64,000 nt of DNA from Cyanobium sp. CZS48M (GCA_030373145.1 JAUCZK010000001.1:62001-126000); one strand, 5' to 3'. Positions 53,618 to 62,293 are shown, counted from the first letter of the stretch. The notes: generated by a model from the letters alone, not told the origin. Translations and numbers: made by a program.

Positions 53618-55462
53618 CTAGGTCTGGGCTTGCCAGCCCTCGATCACCGCCAGCACCGCCTCGCCGTAGCGGTCCAGCTTGGCGGCGCCGATGCCGCTCA
53701 CCTGCCCCAGGTCGGCAAGGCGCGCCGGACGCCGCGCCGCCAGCTCCGCCAGGGTGCGGTCGTGGAACACCACGTAGGGGGGCACCCCCTGCTCACGGGC
53801 CTGGGCACGGCGCCAGTCCTTGAGCGCCGTCATCAGGCTGGCATCGGCTTCAGGTTCAGCGGCGGCGGCGGCGGCTGCAGCCCGCCTGCGCTCCTGGCGC
53901 GGCGGGGCGGCGGGCAGCTCCAGGTTCAGGTCTCCCCGCAGCAGGCTCCTGACCCGCGCCTCCTCCCCCCAGCGCAACCCGCCTCGGCCCTCGGGCACCG
54001 GCTCTAGCCAGCCCTGGCTGGTGAGCTGACGCAGCAGGGTGCGCCACTGCTCGCGGTTCAGCTCCTTGCCGATGCCGTACACACTCAGGCTGTGGTGGCC
54101 GAGGGATCGCACCCGGGCGGTGTCAGCACCCAGCAGCACATCAGTGAGGTGGGCGGCGCCGAAGCGCTGGCCCGTGCGCCACACCGCCGAGAGTGCCTTC
54201 TGGGCCGCCACCGTCCGGTCCTCCAGCACCTGGGGCTCAAGGCAGCGGTCGCAGTTGCCGCAGGGCTCGTCCAGGGTTTCGCCCAGATGGGCCAGCAGCA
54301 CCTGACGGCGGCAACCCGGCGCCTCGGTGAAGCCCACCAGGGCGTCGAGCTTGCCGTGCTCGATCCGCTTCTGGGCGGCGTCGGCCTCGGAGTCTTCGAT
54401 GAAGCGCCGCAACTGGGGCACATCCCCTGGTCCGTGCACCATCCAGGCGGTGGCGGGCAGGCCGTCGCGCCCGGCACGGCCGGTTTCCTGGTAGTAGGCC
54501 TCCAGGCTCTTGGGCAGATCCAGATGGGCGACGAAGCGCACATCCGGTTTGTCGATGCCCATGCCGAAGGCGACCGTGGCCACCACCACCACGCCGCTGT
54601 CATTGCGGAAGCGGCTGAGGGCGCTGGAGCGCTGGCTCGCGTCCATGCCGGCGTGATAGCCCACCGCCCCATGGCCGGCGGCCTGCAGCAGGGCGGCGAA
54701 GCTGTCCACCCGGCTGCGGGAGCGGGCGTAAACGATGCCGGCTTCGCCTCGGAACTCCTCGAGGAAGGCCAGCAGCTGCTCCCTGGCCTCCTGCTTGGGT
54801 CGCAGCAGATAGCGGATGTTGGGCCGATCGAAGCTAGCCAGGAACACCCGACCCTGCTCCAGCGCCAGGCGCTGAATGATCTCGCCGCGGGTGCGGGGAT
54901 CGGCGGTGGCGGTGAGGGCCAGCCGCGGCACCTGGGGAAAGCGCTGGGCCAGGGCCTGCAGCTGCAGGTACTCGGGGCGGAAGTCGTGGCCCCACTGGGA
55001 GACGCAGTGGGCCTCATCGATGGCAAACAGGGCCAGGGGACGTTCCTGCAGACGCTCCAGCAGATCTCCGGCCAGCAGCCGCTCCGGTGACACGTAGAGC
55101 AGATCCAGCTCGCCTCGCTGCAACTGGCGCCAGAGGTCGCTGACGGCTTCGCTCGCCAGAGCGGAGTGCAGGGCCGCCGCCCTCACCCCGGCCTGGCGCA
55201 GGGCCAGCACCTGGTCGTCCATCAGGGCGATCAGGGGTGAGACCACCACCGCCAGGCCCTCCCGGCAGAGGGCCGGCACCTGATAGCAGAGCGATTTGCC
55301 GCCACCGGTGGGCATCAGCACCAGACCGGAGCCGCCGGCGATCACGTGCCGCACGATCTCCTCCTGGGGACCACGGAACCGGTCGTAGCCGAACACCTCC
55401 CGCAGCACCCGCAGCGGGTCGCTGCCGCCGAAGTTGCTCTGCACGACCCTGGCTCTCGTCAT
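53618..55462 (-). CDS. recQ: ATP-dependent DNA helicase RecQ
   Basis: About 614 residues from the ATG at 55462. Walker A LMPTGGGKSLCYQ, DEAH box AIDEAHCVSQWGHDFRPEYLQL, the RQC zinc cysteines (GC...CGNCDRC), and a C-terminal HRDC domain (QGVPPYVVFHDRTLAELAARRP). It unwinds DNA 3'-5' in recombination and repair. Between the RQC and HRDC is an Ala/Arg/Glu-rich linker (RRAAAAAAAAEPEAD). Confidence 0.95.
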   Translation of the reverse strand: MTRARVVQSNFGGSDPLRVLREVFGYDRFRGPQEEIVRHVIAGGSGLVLMPTGGGKSLCYQVPALCREGLAVVVSPLIALMDDQVLALRQAGVRAAALHSALASEAVSDLWRQLQRGELDLLYVSPERLLAGDLLERLQERPLALFAIDEAHCVSQWGHDFRPEYLQLQALAQRFPQVPRLALTATADPRTRGEIIQRLALEQGRVFLASFDRPNIRYLLRPKQEAREQLLAFLEEFRGEAGIVYARSRSRVDSFAALLQAAGHGAVGYHAGMDASQRSSALSRFRNDSGVVVVATVAFGMGIDKPDVRFVAHLDLPKSLEAYYQETGRAGRDGLPATAWMVHGPGDVPQLRRFIEDSEADAAQKRIEHGKLDALVGFTEAPGCRRQVLLAHLGETLDEPCGNCDRCLEPQVLEDRTVAAQKALSAVWRTGQRFGAAHLTDVLLGADTARVRSLGHHSLSVYGIGKELNREQWRTLLRQLTSQGWLEPVPEGRGGLRWGEEARVRSLLRGDLNLELPAAPPRQERRRAAAAAAAAEPEADASLMTALKDWRRAQAREQGVPPYVVFHDRTLAELAARRPARLADLGQVSGIGAAKLDRYGEAVLAVIEGWQAQT

Positions 55463-55483
55463 GGTGCGTCCCACAATGGCCCC

Positions 55484-56407
55484 ATGGATGGTTCCCCCGC
55501 TGCCTCACCGTCGTTCCGTCGCCGCTTGGCCTGGTGGGGGCGCAGCGCCACGGCCTGGGGCTTTCTGACGCCGGCGCTGCTGCTGCTGAGTGTTTCGGTG
55601 CTGGTTCCGGCCGCGATGGCCCTGGTGATCAGCTTCACCGCCACCGGCCTTGATGTGAGCGAACCGCTGCGCTTCATCGGCCTGGCCAACATCCGGCGGC
55701 TGCTGGCTGACCCGGTGTTCCTGCAGGTGCTGGGCACCACCTTCCTCTATCTGATCGGGGTGGTCCCGCCGATCGTGCTGGGTTCCCTCGCCCTGGCCGT
55801 GCTGGTGAACCGCCAGCTGCCCGGCATCCACCTGTTCCGAGCCGCCTTCTACACGCCGGTGCTGGTGTCGATCGTGGTGGCGGCCATCGCCTTCCGCTGG
55901 CTCTACGCCGAGAACGGCCTGGTCAACGGCTGGCTGGGGGCCTGGCTGGGGGAGGCCTTCACACCGATCGGCTTTCTCACCACCCCCTGGCTGGCGCTGC
56001 CCGCCGTGATGCTCGTGACCCTCTGGAAGGGCCTCGGCTACTACATGGTGATCTTTCTCTCGGGCCTGCAGGGCATCTCGCCGGAGCTCTACGAAGCCGC
56101 CGCCCTCGATGGCAGCGAGGGCTGGCGCCGTCATCTCGACATCACCCTGCCCCTGCTGCGGCCCTATCTGACCCTGGTGGGGGTGATCTCCGCCATCGCC
56201 GCCACCAAGGTGTTCGAAGAGGTGTACCTGATGACCCAGGGGGGGCCAGCCGATTCCACCCGCACCCTCGTCTATTACGTTTACGACCAGGCGTTTTCCG
56301 AGCTGGAGATCAGCTACGCCTGCACGGTGGGCCTGGCCCTGTTCCTGATCGTGTTGATCTTCAGCCTGCTGCGCTTCCTGGCGGTGGGCGAGAAGGGCTT
56401 CAGCTGA
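55484..56407 (+). CDS. Sugar ABC transporter permease, UgpA/MalF type
   Basis: 307 residues from the ATG at 55484 with six helices. The EAA motif YEAAALDGSEGWRRHLDITLPLL (binds the ATPase) is complete. No periplasmic binding protein, second permease (UgpE type) or ATPase gene is adjacent, so its partners are elsewhere. It probably imports an oligosaccharide, trehalose/glucosylglycerol-like or glycerol-phosphate substrate, which cannot be told from sequence. Divergent from recQ by 21 bp. Confidence 0.88.
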   Translation: MDGSPAASPSFRRRLAWWGRSATAWGFLTPALLLLSVSVLVPAAMALVISFTATGLDVSEPLRFIGLANIRRLLADPVFLQVLGTTFLYLIGVVPPIVLGSLALAVLVNRQLPGIHLFRAAFYTPVLVSIVVAAIAFRWLYAENGLVNGWLGAWLGEAFTPIGFLTTPWLALPAVMLVTLWKGLGYYMVIFLSGLQGISPELYEAAALDGSEGWRRHLDITLPLLRPYLTLVGVISAIAATKVFEEVYLMTQGGPADSTRTLVYYVYDQAFSELEISYACTVGLALFLIVLIFSLLRFLAVGEKGFS

Positions 56408-56494
56408 GGCGGCCCAAGGGGGGGTTGGGCGAGGGAATGGCAAGCTTCTGAATTGGCGCGTGGCCCTGGCGCCGCGTGGTCCGGGAGGTCAGCG

Positions 56495-57745
56495 ATGGGC
56501 GGCAGGATCGGCGTGGTGGGGGGCGGCCAACTGGCCTGGATGCTGGCGGCCGCGGCGCGGAAGCTGGGCATCGAGCTGCATGTGCAGACTCCGGAGCTCT
56601 CCGATCCCGCCGCCCGGTTGGCCACCAGCGTGGTGCGGGCGCCGCTGGCGGATCTGGAGGCCACCCGGCGTCTGGCCCAGAAGGCGACGGCGATCAGTTT
56701 CGAGAACGAGTGGCTCGACCTCGAGACCCTCGCTCCGCTGGAGCAGGAGGGGGTGGTGTTCATCCCCCGGCTGCAGTCCCTGGCGGATCTGGTCTGCAAG
56801 CGCCGCCAGCGCCTGCTGCTGGAGCGGTTGCACCTGCCCTCACCGCGCTGGTTTGCGCTGGAGGAGATCCTGATCCCCCCGGCTCCGGCCGAGCTGGAGG
56901 AGCCAGCCAGCGCCGGGGCTGAGCCCAGGGACGCGGGAGTGGAGGAGCCGGCGCCGGTTCTGCCCCTCCAGCCTCCGCCGGGGTTCCACTTCCCGCTGAT
57001 GGCCAAGGCGGTGCGGGGCGGCTACGACGGCCGTGGTACCCGGGTGATCCACAGCCAGGCGGAACTGGAGGCCCTGATCGAGGCGGTGGACCCCAGCCTG
57101 TGGATGCTGGAGGAATTCGTGGCCTTCGAGCAGGAGCTGGCGCTGGTGGCCTGCCGTGATCACCTCGGGGCGGTGCAGTGCTATCCGCTGGTGGAGACCC
57201 ACCAGCACGATCAGGTCTGCGACTGGGTGCTCGCTCCCGCGGTCGCCAGCCAGGCGGTGGAGGCCCGGGCCCGCAACGTGGCGGCCTCGCTGCTGGCGGC
57301 CCTCAATTACGAGGGTGTGCTCGCGATCGAGTTCTTCTACGGGCCCTCGGGCCTTCTGATCAATGAGCTCGCCCCGCGCACGCACAACTCCGGCCACTAC
57401 ACGATCGAGGCCTGTGCCACCAGCCAGTTCGCCCAGCAGGTGCGCATCGTTTCGGGGCAGCCCCTCGGCGATACCTCCCTGCAGCTGGCCGGCGCCTTGA
57501 TGGTGAATCTGCTGGGTTTCGAGACCTCCACAGCGGCCTACGCCAGGCAACGCCAGGCCCTGGAGGCCCTGGAGTCCTCCCACCTGCACTGGTATGGCAA
57601 ACGTCTTGCCCTGCCCGGTCGCAAGCTGGGTCACATCACCCTGGAGCTCAAGGCCTCAGGTGCGGCCGAGCGGGCCAGGGAGGCCGCCCTGCGGCTGGCG
57701 GAGGTGCGGGCGATCTGGCCGCTGCCAGCCGCTCGCACCGCTTAG
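56495..57745 (+). CDS. purK: 5-(carboxyamino)imidazole ribonucleotide synthase PurK
   Basis: 416 residues from the ATG at 56495. IGVVGGGQLAWML at the N-terminus, the ATP-grasp core (KAVRGGYDGRGT; EEFVAFEQELALVACRD) and INELAPRTHNSGHYTIEACATSQF. It makes N5-CAIR from AIR, bicarbonate and ATP in purine synthesis. An insertion of about 36 residues (128-163, Pro/Ala/Glu-rich, PAELEEPASAGAEPRDAG) sits before the ATP-grasp domain; PurK proteins are usually about 350-400 residues. Its stop TAG overlaps a putative -10 of the 6S RNA gene. Confidence 0.93.
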   Translation: MGGRIGVVGGGQLAWMLAAAARKLGIELHVQTPELSDPAARLATSVVRAPLADLEATRRLAQKATAISFENEWLDLETLAPLEQEGVVFIPRLQSLADLVCKRRQRLLLERLHLPSPRWFALEEILIPPAPAELEEPASAGAEPRDAGVEEPAPVLPLQPPPGFHFPLMAKAVRGGYDGRGTRVIHSQAELEALIEAVDPSLWMLEEFVAFEQELALVACRDHLGAVQCYPLVETHQHDQVCDWVLAPAVASQAVEARARNVAASLLAALNYEGVLAIEFFYGPSGLLINELAPRTHNSGHYTIEACATSQFAQQVRIVSGQPLGDTSLQLAGALMVNLLGFETSTAAYARQRQALEALESSHLHWYGKRLALPGRKLGHITLELKASGAAERAREAALRLAEVRAIWPLPAARTA

Positions 57746-57748
57746 AGT
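57743..57748 (+). promoter_or_regulatory. Putative -10 box of the 6S RNA
   Basis: TAGAGT, matching the TANNNT -10 pattern, at the purK stop codon. It would start transcription near 57754-57756, exactly where the closing stem of the RNA begins. No convincing -35 was found; read-through from purK is the alternative. Confidence 0.4.
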
Positions 57749-57754
57749 TTCCTT

Positions 57755-57939
57755 GAACTGCTGTGTTGGTGACTGCCTTTCACAGGTTCTGATCTGACTC
57801 CCTCTTCGACGTGGGTGGTCTGTCGTGACGGTGACGTACACCGGCCCCGTTGCCGGAAACGAAGCCCCACTTTGACTGCTCCTCTGGTTCTACCAGGTCG
57901 AACACTGGGGCAAGACGGCACGGCGGTTCACCCTTTTTC
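57755..57939 (+). ncRNA. ssrS: 6S RNA
   Basis: About 185 nt, the typical 6S size, right after purK where this RNA is known in other cyanobacteria. A closing stem pairs GAACTGCTGTG (57755-57765) with CACGGCGGTTC (57920-57930), allowing G-U pairs. A terminal arm has GCCCCA/TGGGGC (57864-57869 and 57907-57912) capped by CTGGT-TCT-ACCAG (57884-57896), and a CCGGC/GCCGG hairpin (57841-57856) sits between. CCC plus a T5 run (57935-57939) ends it. 6S RNA binds RNA polymerase holoenzyme. The 3' end overlaps the convergent DUF2103 stop by 2 bp. Confidence 0.85.
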
Positions 57940-58219
57940 AAGCTTTGAGACAGAGCAGCTCCAGGCGGTCCTGCAGCTTCTCCCTGGGCCAGTTGGTCAG
58001 CACGAACACCTCCTGGGCCGTGCTGCCGCGTCGGGCCAGCAGCTTGAAGCCCCCGTTGATCGGAACCGACACCCGCAGACGCAGGCGGGGGCTGTGACCC
58101 TTGACGCGACTGATCACGGCCGGGGTGATTGTGTCGATGCCCTCGTCCCGCGCCAGGACCTTGAGCACGGGGATCAGGCCTTCCACATAGGTGCTGTGGG
58201 TGATCACGACCCGGCCCAT
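57938..58219 (-). CDS. DUF2103 (predicted metal-binding) protein
   Basis: 93 residues. MGRVVITHSTYVEGLIPVLKVL, DTITPAVISRVKGHSPRLRLRVSVPINGGFKLLARRGSTAQEV matches DUF2103 of cyanobacteria. Compact beta-rich fold, cytoplasmic. Function unknown. Same strand as clpS, 62 bp downstream of it. Confidence 0.76.
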   Translation of the reverse strand: MGRVVITHSTYVEGLIPVLKVLARDEGIDTITPAVISRVKGHSPRLRLRVSVPINGGFKLLARRGSTAQEVFVLTNWPREKLQDRLELLCLKA

Positions 58220-58281
58220 GGGACTTTCTCACCGTTGAGCAAGCCTAGGCAGGGCGATGCGGCCCTGAGCCTGGCTGGGAA

Positions 58282-58572
58282 TCAGTCCCGCTCCAGAGGC
58301 GCCATCGTCAGGCCCTCCTGGCTGAGTTGCTGGTGGTAGAGCTCGGCCTGCTCCTGGGGTCCGCTCCAGACCACGGCTGAACCCTGAGAGTCGATCTGAT
58401 GGGCCAGTTCCCAGGCCCGTTCGGGTCCCATGCCGGGCAGAAAGCGCACCAGGCAATTCACCACGTGCTGGAAGGTGTTGACGTCGTCGTCAAGCACAAC
58501 GACGCGGAGGTGGGGATAGGGCTGGCGTTGCCGGATCCCCGCCGGGATCGTCTGGACTCCCGGGGCAGCCAT
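58282..58572 (-). CDS. clpS: Clp protease adaptor ClpS
   Basis: 96 residues. PHLRVVVLDDDVNTFQHVVNCLVRFLPGM is the ClpS signature around the N-degron binding pocket (DDDVNTFQHV). It delivers N-end-rule substrates to ClpAP-type proteases. Sits next to petN, divergent (67 bp between starts), an arrangement known from other picocyanobacteria as I recall. Confidence 0.93.
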   Translation of the reverse strand: MAAPGVQTIPAGIRQRQPYPHLRVVVLDDDVNTFQHVVNCLVRFLPGMGPERAWELAHQIDSQGSAVVWSGPQEQAELYHQQLSQEGLTMAPLERD

Positions 58573-58639
58573 CGTTGGATCGCGTCTGAGGCGACCCCAC
58601 TCTAGGTAAAGTCTGAATCACCGTTGCTTGGGCGATCCC

Positions 58640-58741
58640 ATGCTCATCTCCCTCGCCTGGGCTTCCCTGGCTGCTCTGTTCAGCTTTTCGATCGCCATGG
58701 TGGTCTGGGGCCGCAACGGCGACGGCACGATCAACTTCTGA
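58640..58741 (+). CDS. petN: Cytochrome b6f complex subunit PetN (subunit VIII)
   Basis: 33 residues: [20 protein letters not shown], then [13 protein letters not shown]. This is the diagnostic PetN sequence; the final GRNGDG loop and length are exact. One membrane helix; needed for assembly of the b6f complex. ATG at 58640, TGA ending at 58741. Too short for routine gene finders. Confidence 0.94.
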   Translation: MLISLAWASLAALFSFSIAMVVWGRNGDGTINF

Positions 58742-58768
58742 TCGCCCCAGGGCCCACTCCTCACCCGG

Positions 58769-58948
58769 ATGCCTGACTTTTCCCTCTCCAGCACCAATGT
58801 CCTGGCGCTGACAGCCACGGTGTTGCTGGTCTTCGTCACGGGCGGGGTGATCTACCTCTCCGCGATCGAGTGGCGTGACCGCCGCCGGGCCAAGCGGGCC
58901 CCACGGCCCGCCTCAGCCTCAGGTCGTCTGTCCTCCGGACGGCGCTGA
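58769..58948 (+). CDS. Small single-helix membrane protein downstream of petN
   Basis: 59 residues starting MPDFSLSSTNVLALTATVLL. One membrane helix (about 11-33) followed by a conserved-looking SAIEWRDRRRAKRA basic region and a Ser/Arg tail. Lies 27 bp after petN, same strand. No name known; conservation in picocyanobacteria not testable here. Confidence 0.6.
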   Translation: MPDFSLSSTNVLALTATVLLVFVTGGVIYLSAIEWRDRRRAKRAPRPASASGRLSSGRR

Positions 58949-58975
58949 ACCTACGGAGCTGACCTCCCCGTCACC

Positions 58976-60487
58976 ATGACCCTCACCCTGCCGCGCTGGA
59001 AGGGTCTGCCTCCGGCCCCTCGCCTGGGACCGCTGCCGATCACTTCGGCGCTGATCGCCCTGCTGGTGATCGCCCCGGCCAGCCAGCTCCACCGCTTTCC
59101 CCGCTCCAACGCCGAAGGGCTGGAGCGGGTGGTGGCGATGGCCAGCCTGATTCAGAGCTTCCAATCCGATGACGCCCGACCAGTGCCGCTGCTCTGGCAG
59201 GAGCGCCTGGGTTCGGAGCCGGCGGCTCGGCTCTGGGCACGGCAGCGGGGCACCTGGTGGCAGTTCTGGGGGCGGGAGGGGTCGGCTCACCTGGTGGTGC
59301 CGGCCCGGCTGTTCGGCCCCCAGGCCAACGCTGCCCTGCCGGGCGCCGCGGTGCGGGTAGACGATCTGGTGGTGATCGCTCCCGATCTCCTCTCCCACCA
59401 GACACTCCAGAAGCAACTGCGTCAGACCGCCCGGCCGCCCCGGGGTCTGGAGCAACGCTGCGTCAACCTGCTGCGCAGCCGTCAGGCGGTGGCCTGGACC
59501 AAGCTCGCCCTGGCGCAGATCTCCGGTGATCTCGCCCCGCTGCTGCAGCGCTATCAGCAGGGCTGCCTGGCGGTGAGTGCTGAGGCCGATGGCCTCAGCT
59601 GGCAGGGGGAGGCCAGCGCCAAACCTGATTCGGTGGCTGCCGCCCCGCCGCAGCCAGCCCAGCCGAGCACCAGCGGCGGGCCTCTGCCTGCCGATCTGTT
59701 GCTGGAGGTGGCCGGAGCAAGGCTGGATCTGCTCCTCGACGCCCTGCTCAGCAATGCCGTGATCCGCCAACCGCTGATGGAGCGCTACGGCCTGGATCAG
59801 GCGGCCCTGGAGCGATTGCGAAGCACCCCGTTCCTCCTGCGCCTCAGGCCCCAGCCCAAGGGTCCCTTCCAGGCTTCGCTGGAGTTGCAGCTGGAGGTTG
59901 GTCAGGAGCGCTCCGGCTGGACCCGCTGGTTGACGGCCCTGGGCCAGGCCCTGGAGCGCCAGGGCCTCAGCGACCAGCGCTCCCCCACGAGCTCCGGTCC
60001 GGCGGCGGCCACCAGCGCTGTGACATCCCGGTTGCCGAGCAGCCTCTGGCTGCGCGATGACGGCACCCCCCTGGGGGGCTGGCGCTGGGTGGTGCCGGCC
60101 AGCGGTGGTGCCCCGCAGTTGCTGTTCGTGCTTGGCGCGGGCCTGCCGGGCGCGGAGCGCTTCGCGGCGGCCAGACCACCGGCCGGCGGTGGGCTCCACC
60201 TGCGGGCCAGGCCCGTTGCCCTCTCTGCCCTGGGCCTGCTGCCGCAGGACCTGCCGGCGGTGGCCCGGCGTTCCAGCCAGCTGGAGATCCTCTCGGCCCC
60301 GGTGGCCACGCCAAAACCGGGGGTCAAGCCTGGGGGCACCTCGCCAGCGGGCGATGGTGGCTTGTCATGGCTGTGGGGATCCCTGACGCTGGAGGCTCCC
60401 CAGGCAACACCAGCGGCCCAGGCTCAACCTGCAAGGCCGCCACTGGCACCAACTCCAACCCCAAGGTCAGCTCCAGCGGGCCGCTGA
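58976..60487 (+). CDS. Large cyanobacterial protein of unknown function with one N-terminal helix
   Basis: 503 residues. Short cytoplasmic start, one membrane helix (ITSALIALLVIAPASQLHRF), then a large soluble domain with a Leu/Arg/Gln pattern (VVVAMASLIQSF..., LDLLLDALLSNAVIRQPLMERYGLDQ) and a Pro/Ala-rich tail. Similar proteins with a periplasmic solute-binding-like or DUF3352-type organisation occur near petN in other genomes, but I cannot assign a family firmly. Faces the periplasm or lumen. Confidence 0.65.
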   Translation: MTLTLPRWKGLPPAPRLGPLPITSALIALLVIAPASQLHRFPRSNAEGLERVVAMASLIQSFQSDDARPVPLLWQERLGSEPAARLWARQRGTWWQFWGREGSAHLVVPARLFGPQANAALPGAAVRVDDLVVIAPDLLSHQTLQKQLRQTARPPRGLEQRCVNLLRSRQAVAWTKLALAQISGDLAPLLQRYQQGCLAVSAEADGLSWQGEASAKPDSVAAAPPQPAQPSTSGGPLPADLLLEVAGARLDLLLDALLSNAVIRQPLMERYGLDQAALERLRSTPFLLRLRPQPKGPFQASLELQLEVGQERSGWTRWLTALGQALERQGLSDQRSPTSSGPAAATSAVTSRLPSSLWLRDDGTPLGGWRWVVPASGGAPQLLFVLGAGLPGAERFAAARPPAGGGLHLRARPVALSALGLLPQDLPAVARRSSQLEILSAPVATPKPGVKPGGTSPAGDGGLSWLWGSLTLEAPQATPAAQAQPARPPLAPTPTPRSAPAGR

Positions 60488-60492
60488 CCCGT

Positions 60493-61269
60493 TCAGCTTC
60501 CCTGGGGGGCGGCCGGGGGGGTGGTCTCAGACGTCACGGCTGCTTCGGCTGCTGAAGCCCCTGATTCGGTGGCCTGGCTGGCGGCGGGGGCCGCCTTCCT
60601 CTCCTGGGCCTGACGCTCGCGCCGGCGCCGTTCGGCGGCCAGGGTCTCCTCCATCAGTTCGACGGCCTGGGCCATCTTCTCGAGGGTGCTGGCGTAGAGG
60701 GTCAGGTCTTTGTCGACCCGCTCCTTCATCAGACCCATCGATTCACCGATCTCGTGGGCCGCGTCCCGCAGGGCCTGGGGTTCCACCGCTTCGGCGCCGC
60801 GGGCTTTCTGCAGCAGGCTGAGCAGCCCCACGGCGAACAGGCGTGAGTAGTGGAAATCGGGCCTGTCGATACCGGCCAGCACCCCGGCGATCGGTTCAGG
60901 GGCGCCCTTGCCCTTCTCGGCCAGCCACTGCTTGACCTCTTCAAGGCTGTGCTGCCCCACCGCTTCTGTGGCAGCAATGTGCTGGGCGCGGATCTGCTGG
61001 GAGTCGAAGCCGGAGGAGGCGCAGAGGGCCACGAACAGGGGCTCGCTCTGCTGCTGGGGACGATAGCCCTTGGCAAAGCCGTCAAAAACCTGGGTGAGCC
61101 CTACGGCAAACAGGCTGTCACTGCGAAATCCGCTCTGCCGACTGAGCAGGTGCAGCTCCACGAGCAGCTCATCGACCATGCGCCGGTACAACGCACCGAT
61201 CACAAAGGGGAAGGCTGCGTGGAAAGCACGCTTGCTGTCAGCAACGGTGAGGCAGGCGCTCACTCTCAT
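60493..61269 (-). CDS. thf1: Thf1/Psb29, PSII biogenesis protein
   Basis: 258 residues. TVADSKRAFHAAFPFVIGALYRRMVDELLVELHLL is the Thf1 N-terminal signature. Coiled-coil C-terminus (MEETLAAERRRRERQAQER) ending in an Ala/Ser/Glu/Thr-rich tail. Thf1 stabilises FtsH complexes for PSII repair; ftsH is encoded 1.2 kb away in the same neighbourhood. Divergent from clpP (101 bp). Confidence 0.94.
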   Translation of the reverse strand: MRVSACLTVADSKRAFHAAFPFVIGALYRRMVDELLVELHLLSRQSGFRSDSLFAVGLTQVFDGFAKGYRPQQQSEPLFVALCASSGFDSQQIRAQHIAATEAVGQHSLEEVKQWLAEKGKGAPEPIAGVLAGIDRPDFHYSRLFAVGLLSLLQKARGAEAVEPQALRDAAHEIGESMGLMKERVDKDLTLYASTLEKMAQAVELMEETLAAERRRRERQAQERKAAPAASQATESGASAAEAAVTSETTPPAAPQGS

Positions 61270-61370
61270 CCGCTCGAATCAGCTGACCTTAGCGCTGGAG
61301 CCCCCCGGGCCGATCGGGCGGAGGGTGCAGCGTCCTCGGTAGGATCCAGCGAGTTGCTCTGCCGTTGCCG

Positions 61371-61961
61371 ATGATCCCGATCGTGATTGAGGATTCGGGC
61401 CGGGGTGAGCGCGCCTTTGATATCTATTCCAGGCTCCTGCGCGAGCGCATCATCTTCCTAGGTGAGCCCGTGACCGCTGAATCAGCCAATCGGGTGGTGG
61501 CCCAACTGCTTTTCCTGGAGGCGGAAGATCCTGAGAAAGATATCTTTCTCTACATCAATTCCCCCGGTGGCTCCGTCTACGACGGCCTTGGCATCTTCGA
61601 CACAATGCAGCACATCAAGCCTGACGTGCAGACGGTCTGTGTGGGGCTGGCCGCCAGCATGGGCGCCTTCCTGCTCACCGCGGGGGCGAAGGGCAAGCGC
61701 AGCAGCTTGCTCCATTCCCGGATCATGATTCACCAGCCCCTGGGCGGGGCCCGCGGTCAGGCGAGCGACATCCGCATCCAGGCGGATGAAATTCTCTTTC
61801 TCAAGGACAAGCTCAACCGGGAGCTCTCGGAACGCACCGGCCAACCCCTGGAGCGCATCCAGCTGGACACTGACCGCGATTTCTTCATGTCACCGTCCGA
61901 AGCGGTGAGTTATGGACTGATCGACAAGGTGATCGAGAAGCGTCCCGTCCGCCCGGTCTGA
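61371..61961 (+). CDS. clpP: ATP-dependent Clp protease proteolytic subunit
   Basis: 196 residues from the ATG at 61371 (a TTG lies 6 bp upstream). Catalytic Ser96 (GLAASMG), His121 ([10 protein letters not shown]) and an Asp near 170. Cyanobacteria have several ClpP/ClpR; this one has the full triad, so it is an active subunit. Followed by a hairpin (61991-62020) and a strong terminator. A TAGGAT at 61340-61345 may be its -10. Confidence 0.95.
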   Translation: MIPIVIEDSGRGERAFDIYSRLLRERIIFLGEPVTAESANRVVAQLLFLEAEDPEKDIFLYINSPGGSVYDGLGIFDTMQHIKPDVQTVCVGLAASMGAFLLTAGAKGKRSSLLHSRIMIHQPLGGARGQASDIRIQADEILFLKDKLNRELSERTGQPLERIQLDTDRDFFMSPSEAVSYGLIDKVIEKRPVRPV

Positions 61962-61990
61962 CAGCAGCACTGACAGCAGCAGCGCGCCGT

Positions 61991-62020
61991 CAATCCTCCA
62001 ATCGCTTGAATCGAGGATTG
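61991..62020 (+). repeat. 8-bp inverted repeat after clpP
   Basis: CAATCCTC (61991-61998) and GAGGATTG (62013-62020) with a 14-nt loop, immediately before a GGCGATCGCC site (62020-62029). No T run, so not a terminator by itself; the strong terminator follows at 62040. Confidence 0.6.
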
Positions 62021-62039
62021 GCGATCGCCAAAAAAAAAG

Positions 62040-62070
62040 AACCCAGCCTCGAAACAAGGCTGGGTTTTTT
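62040..62070. terminator. Rho-independent terminator, bidirectional
   Basis: ACCCAGCCT (62041-62049) pairs with AGGCTGGGT (62057-62065), 9 bp, loop CGAAACA, followed by T6 (62065-62070). On the other strand A-run 62030-62038 gives T9. It ends clpP and also serves the minus-strand gene at 62078. Confidence 0.85.
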
Positions 62071-62077
62071 GTCCTGA

Positions 62078-62293
62078 TCACTCTTTGCCTGGAATCTCCA
62101 GACCATTCTTGCTGCCCTTGAGTTCCTTCCAGAGCATGCGGATTTCGTCGTAGGCCTGATCCTGATTCAGCTTGCCGTTGCTCTGAAGGCCGACAATCAG
62201 ACCCACGCGATCGGCGAATCGCTCAAGATTCTGGTGAAAGGCCAGCCGCTGGGGGCTCCAGTCGTCGCCGTGGTAGGCGCTGTAAGACTCCAT
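62078..62293 (-). CDS. Small conserved cyanobacterial protein
   Basis: 71 residues from the ATG at 62293: MESYSAYHGDDWSPQRLAFH followed by NLERFADRV, a Gly/Asn turn and QAYDEIRMLWKELKGSK. Helical, soluble. The MESYS-YHG-DWSP and YDEI-LWKELK patterns look like a known short cyanobacterial family; no function. Ends just before the bidirectional terminator. A long hairpin lies upstream. Confidence 0.72.
   Translation of the reverse strand: MESYSAYHGDDWSPQRLAFHQNLERFADRVGLIVGLQSNGKLNQDQAYDEIRMLWKELKGSKNGLEIPGKE

Noticed and set aside
57780-58232. 150-codon minus-strand frame over the 6S RNA
   Set aside because: The true minus-strand gene (DUF2103) is in another frame; the remainder overlaps the structured RNA.
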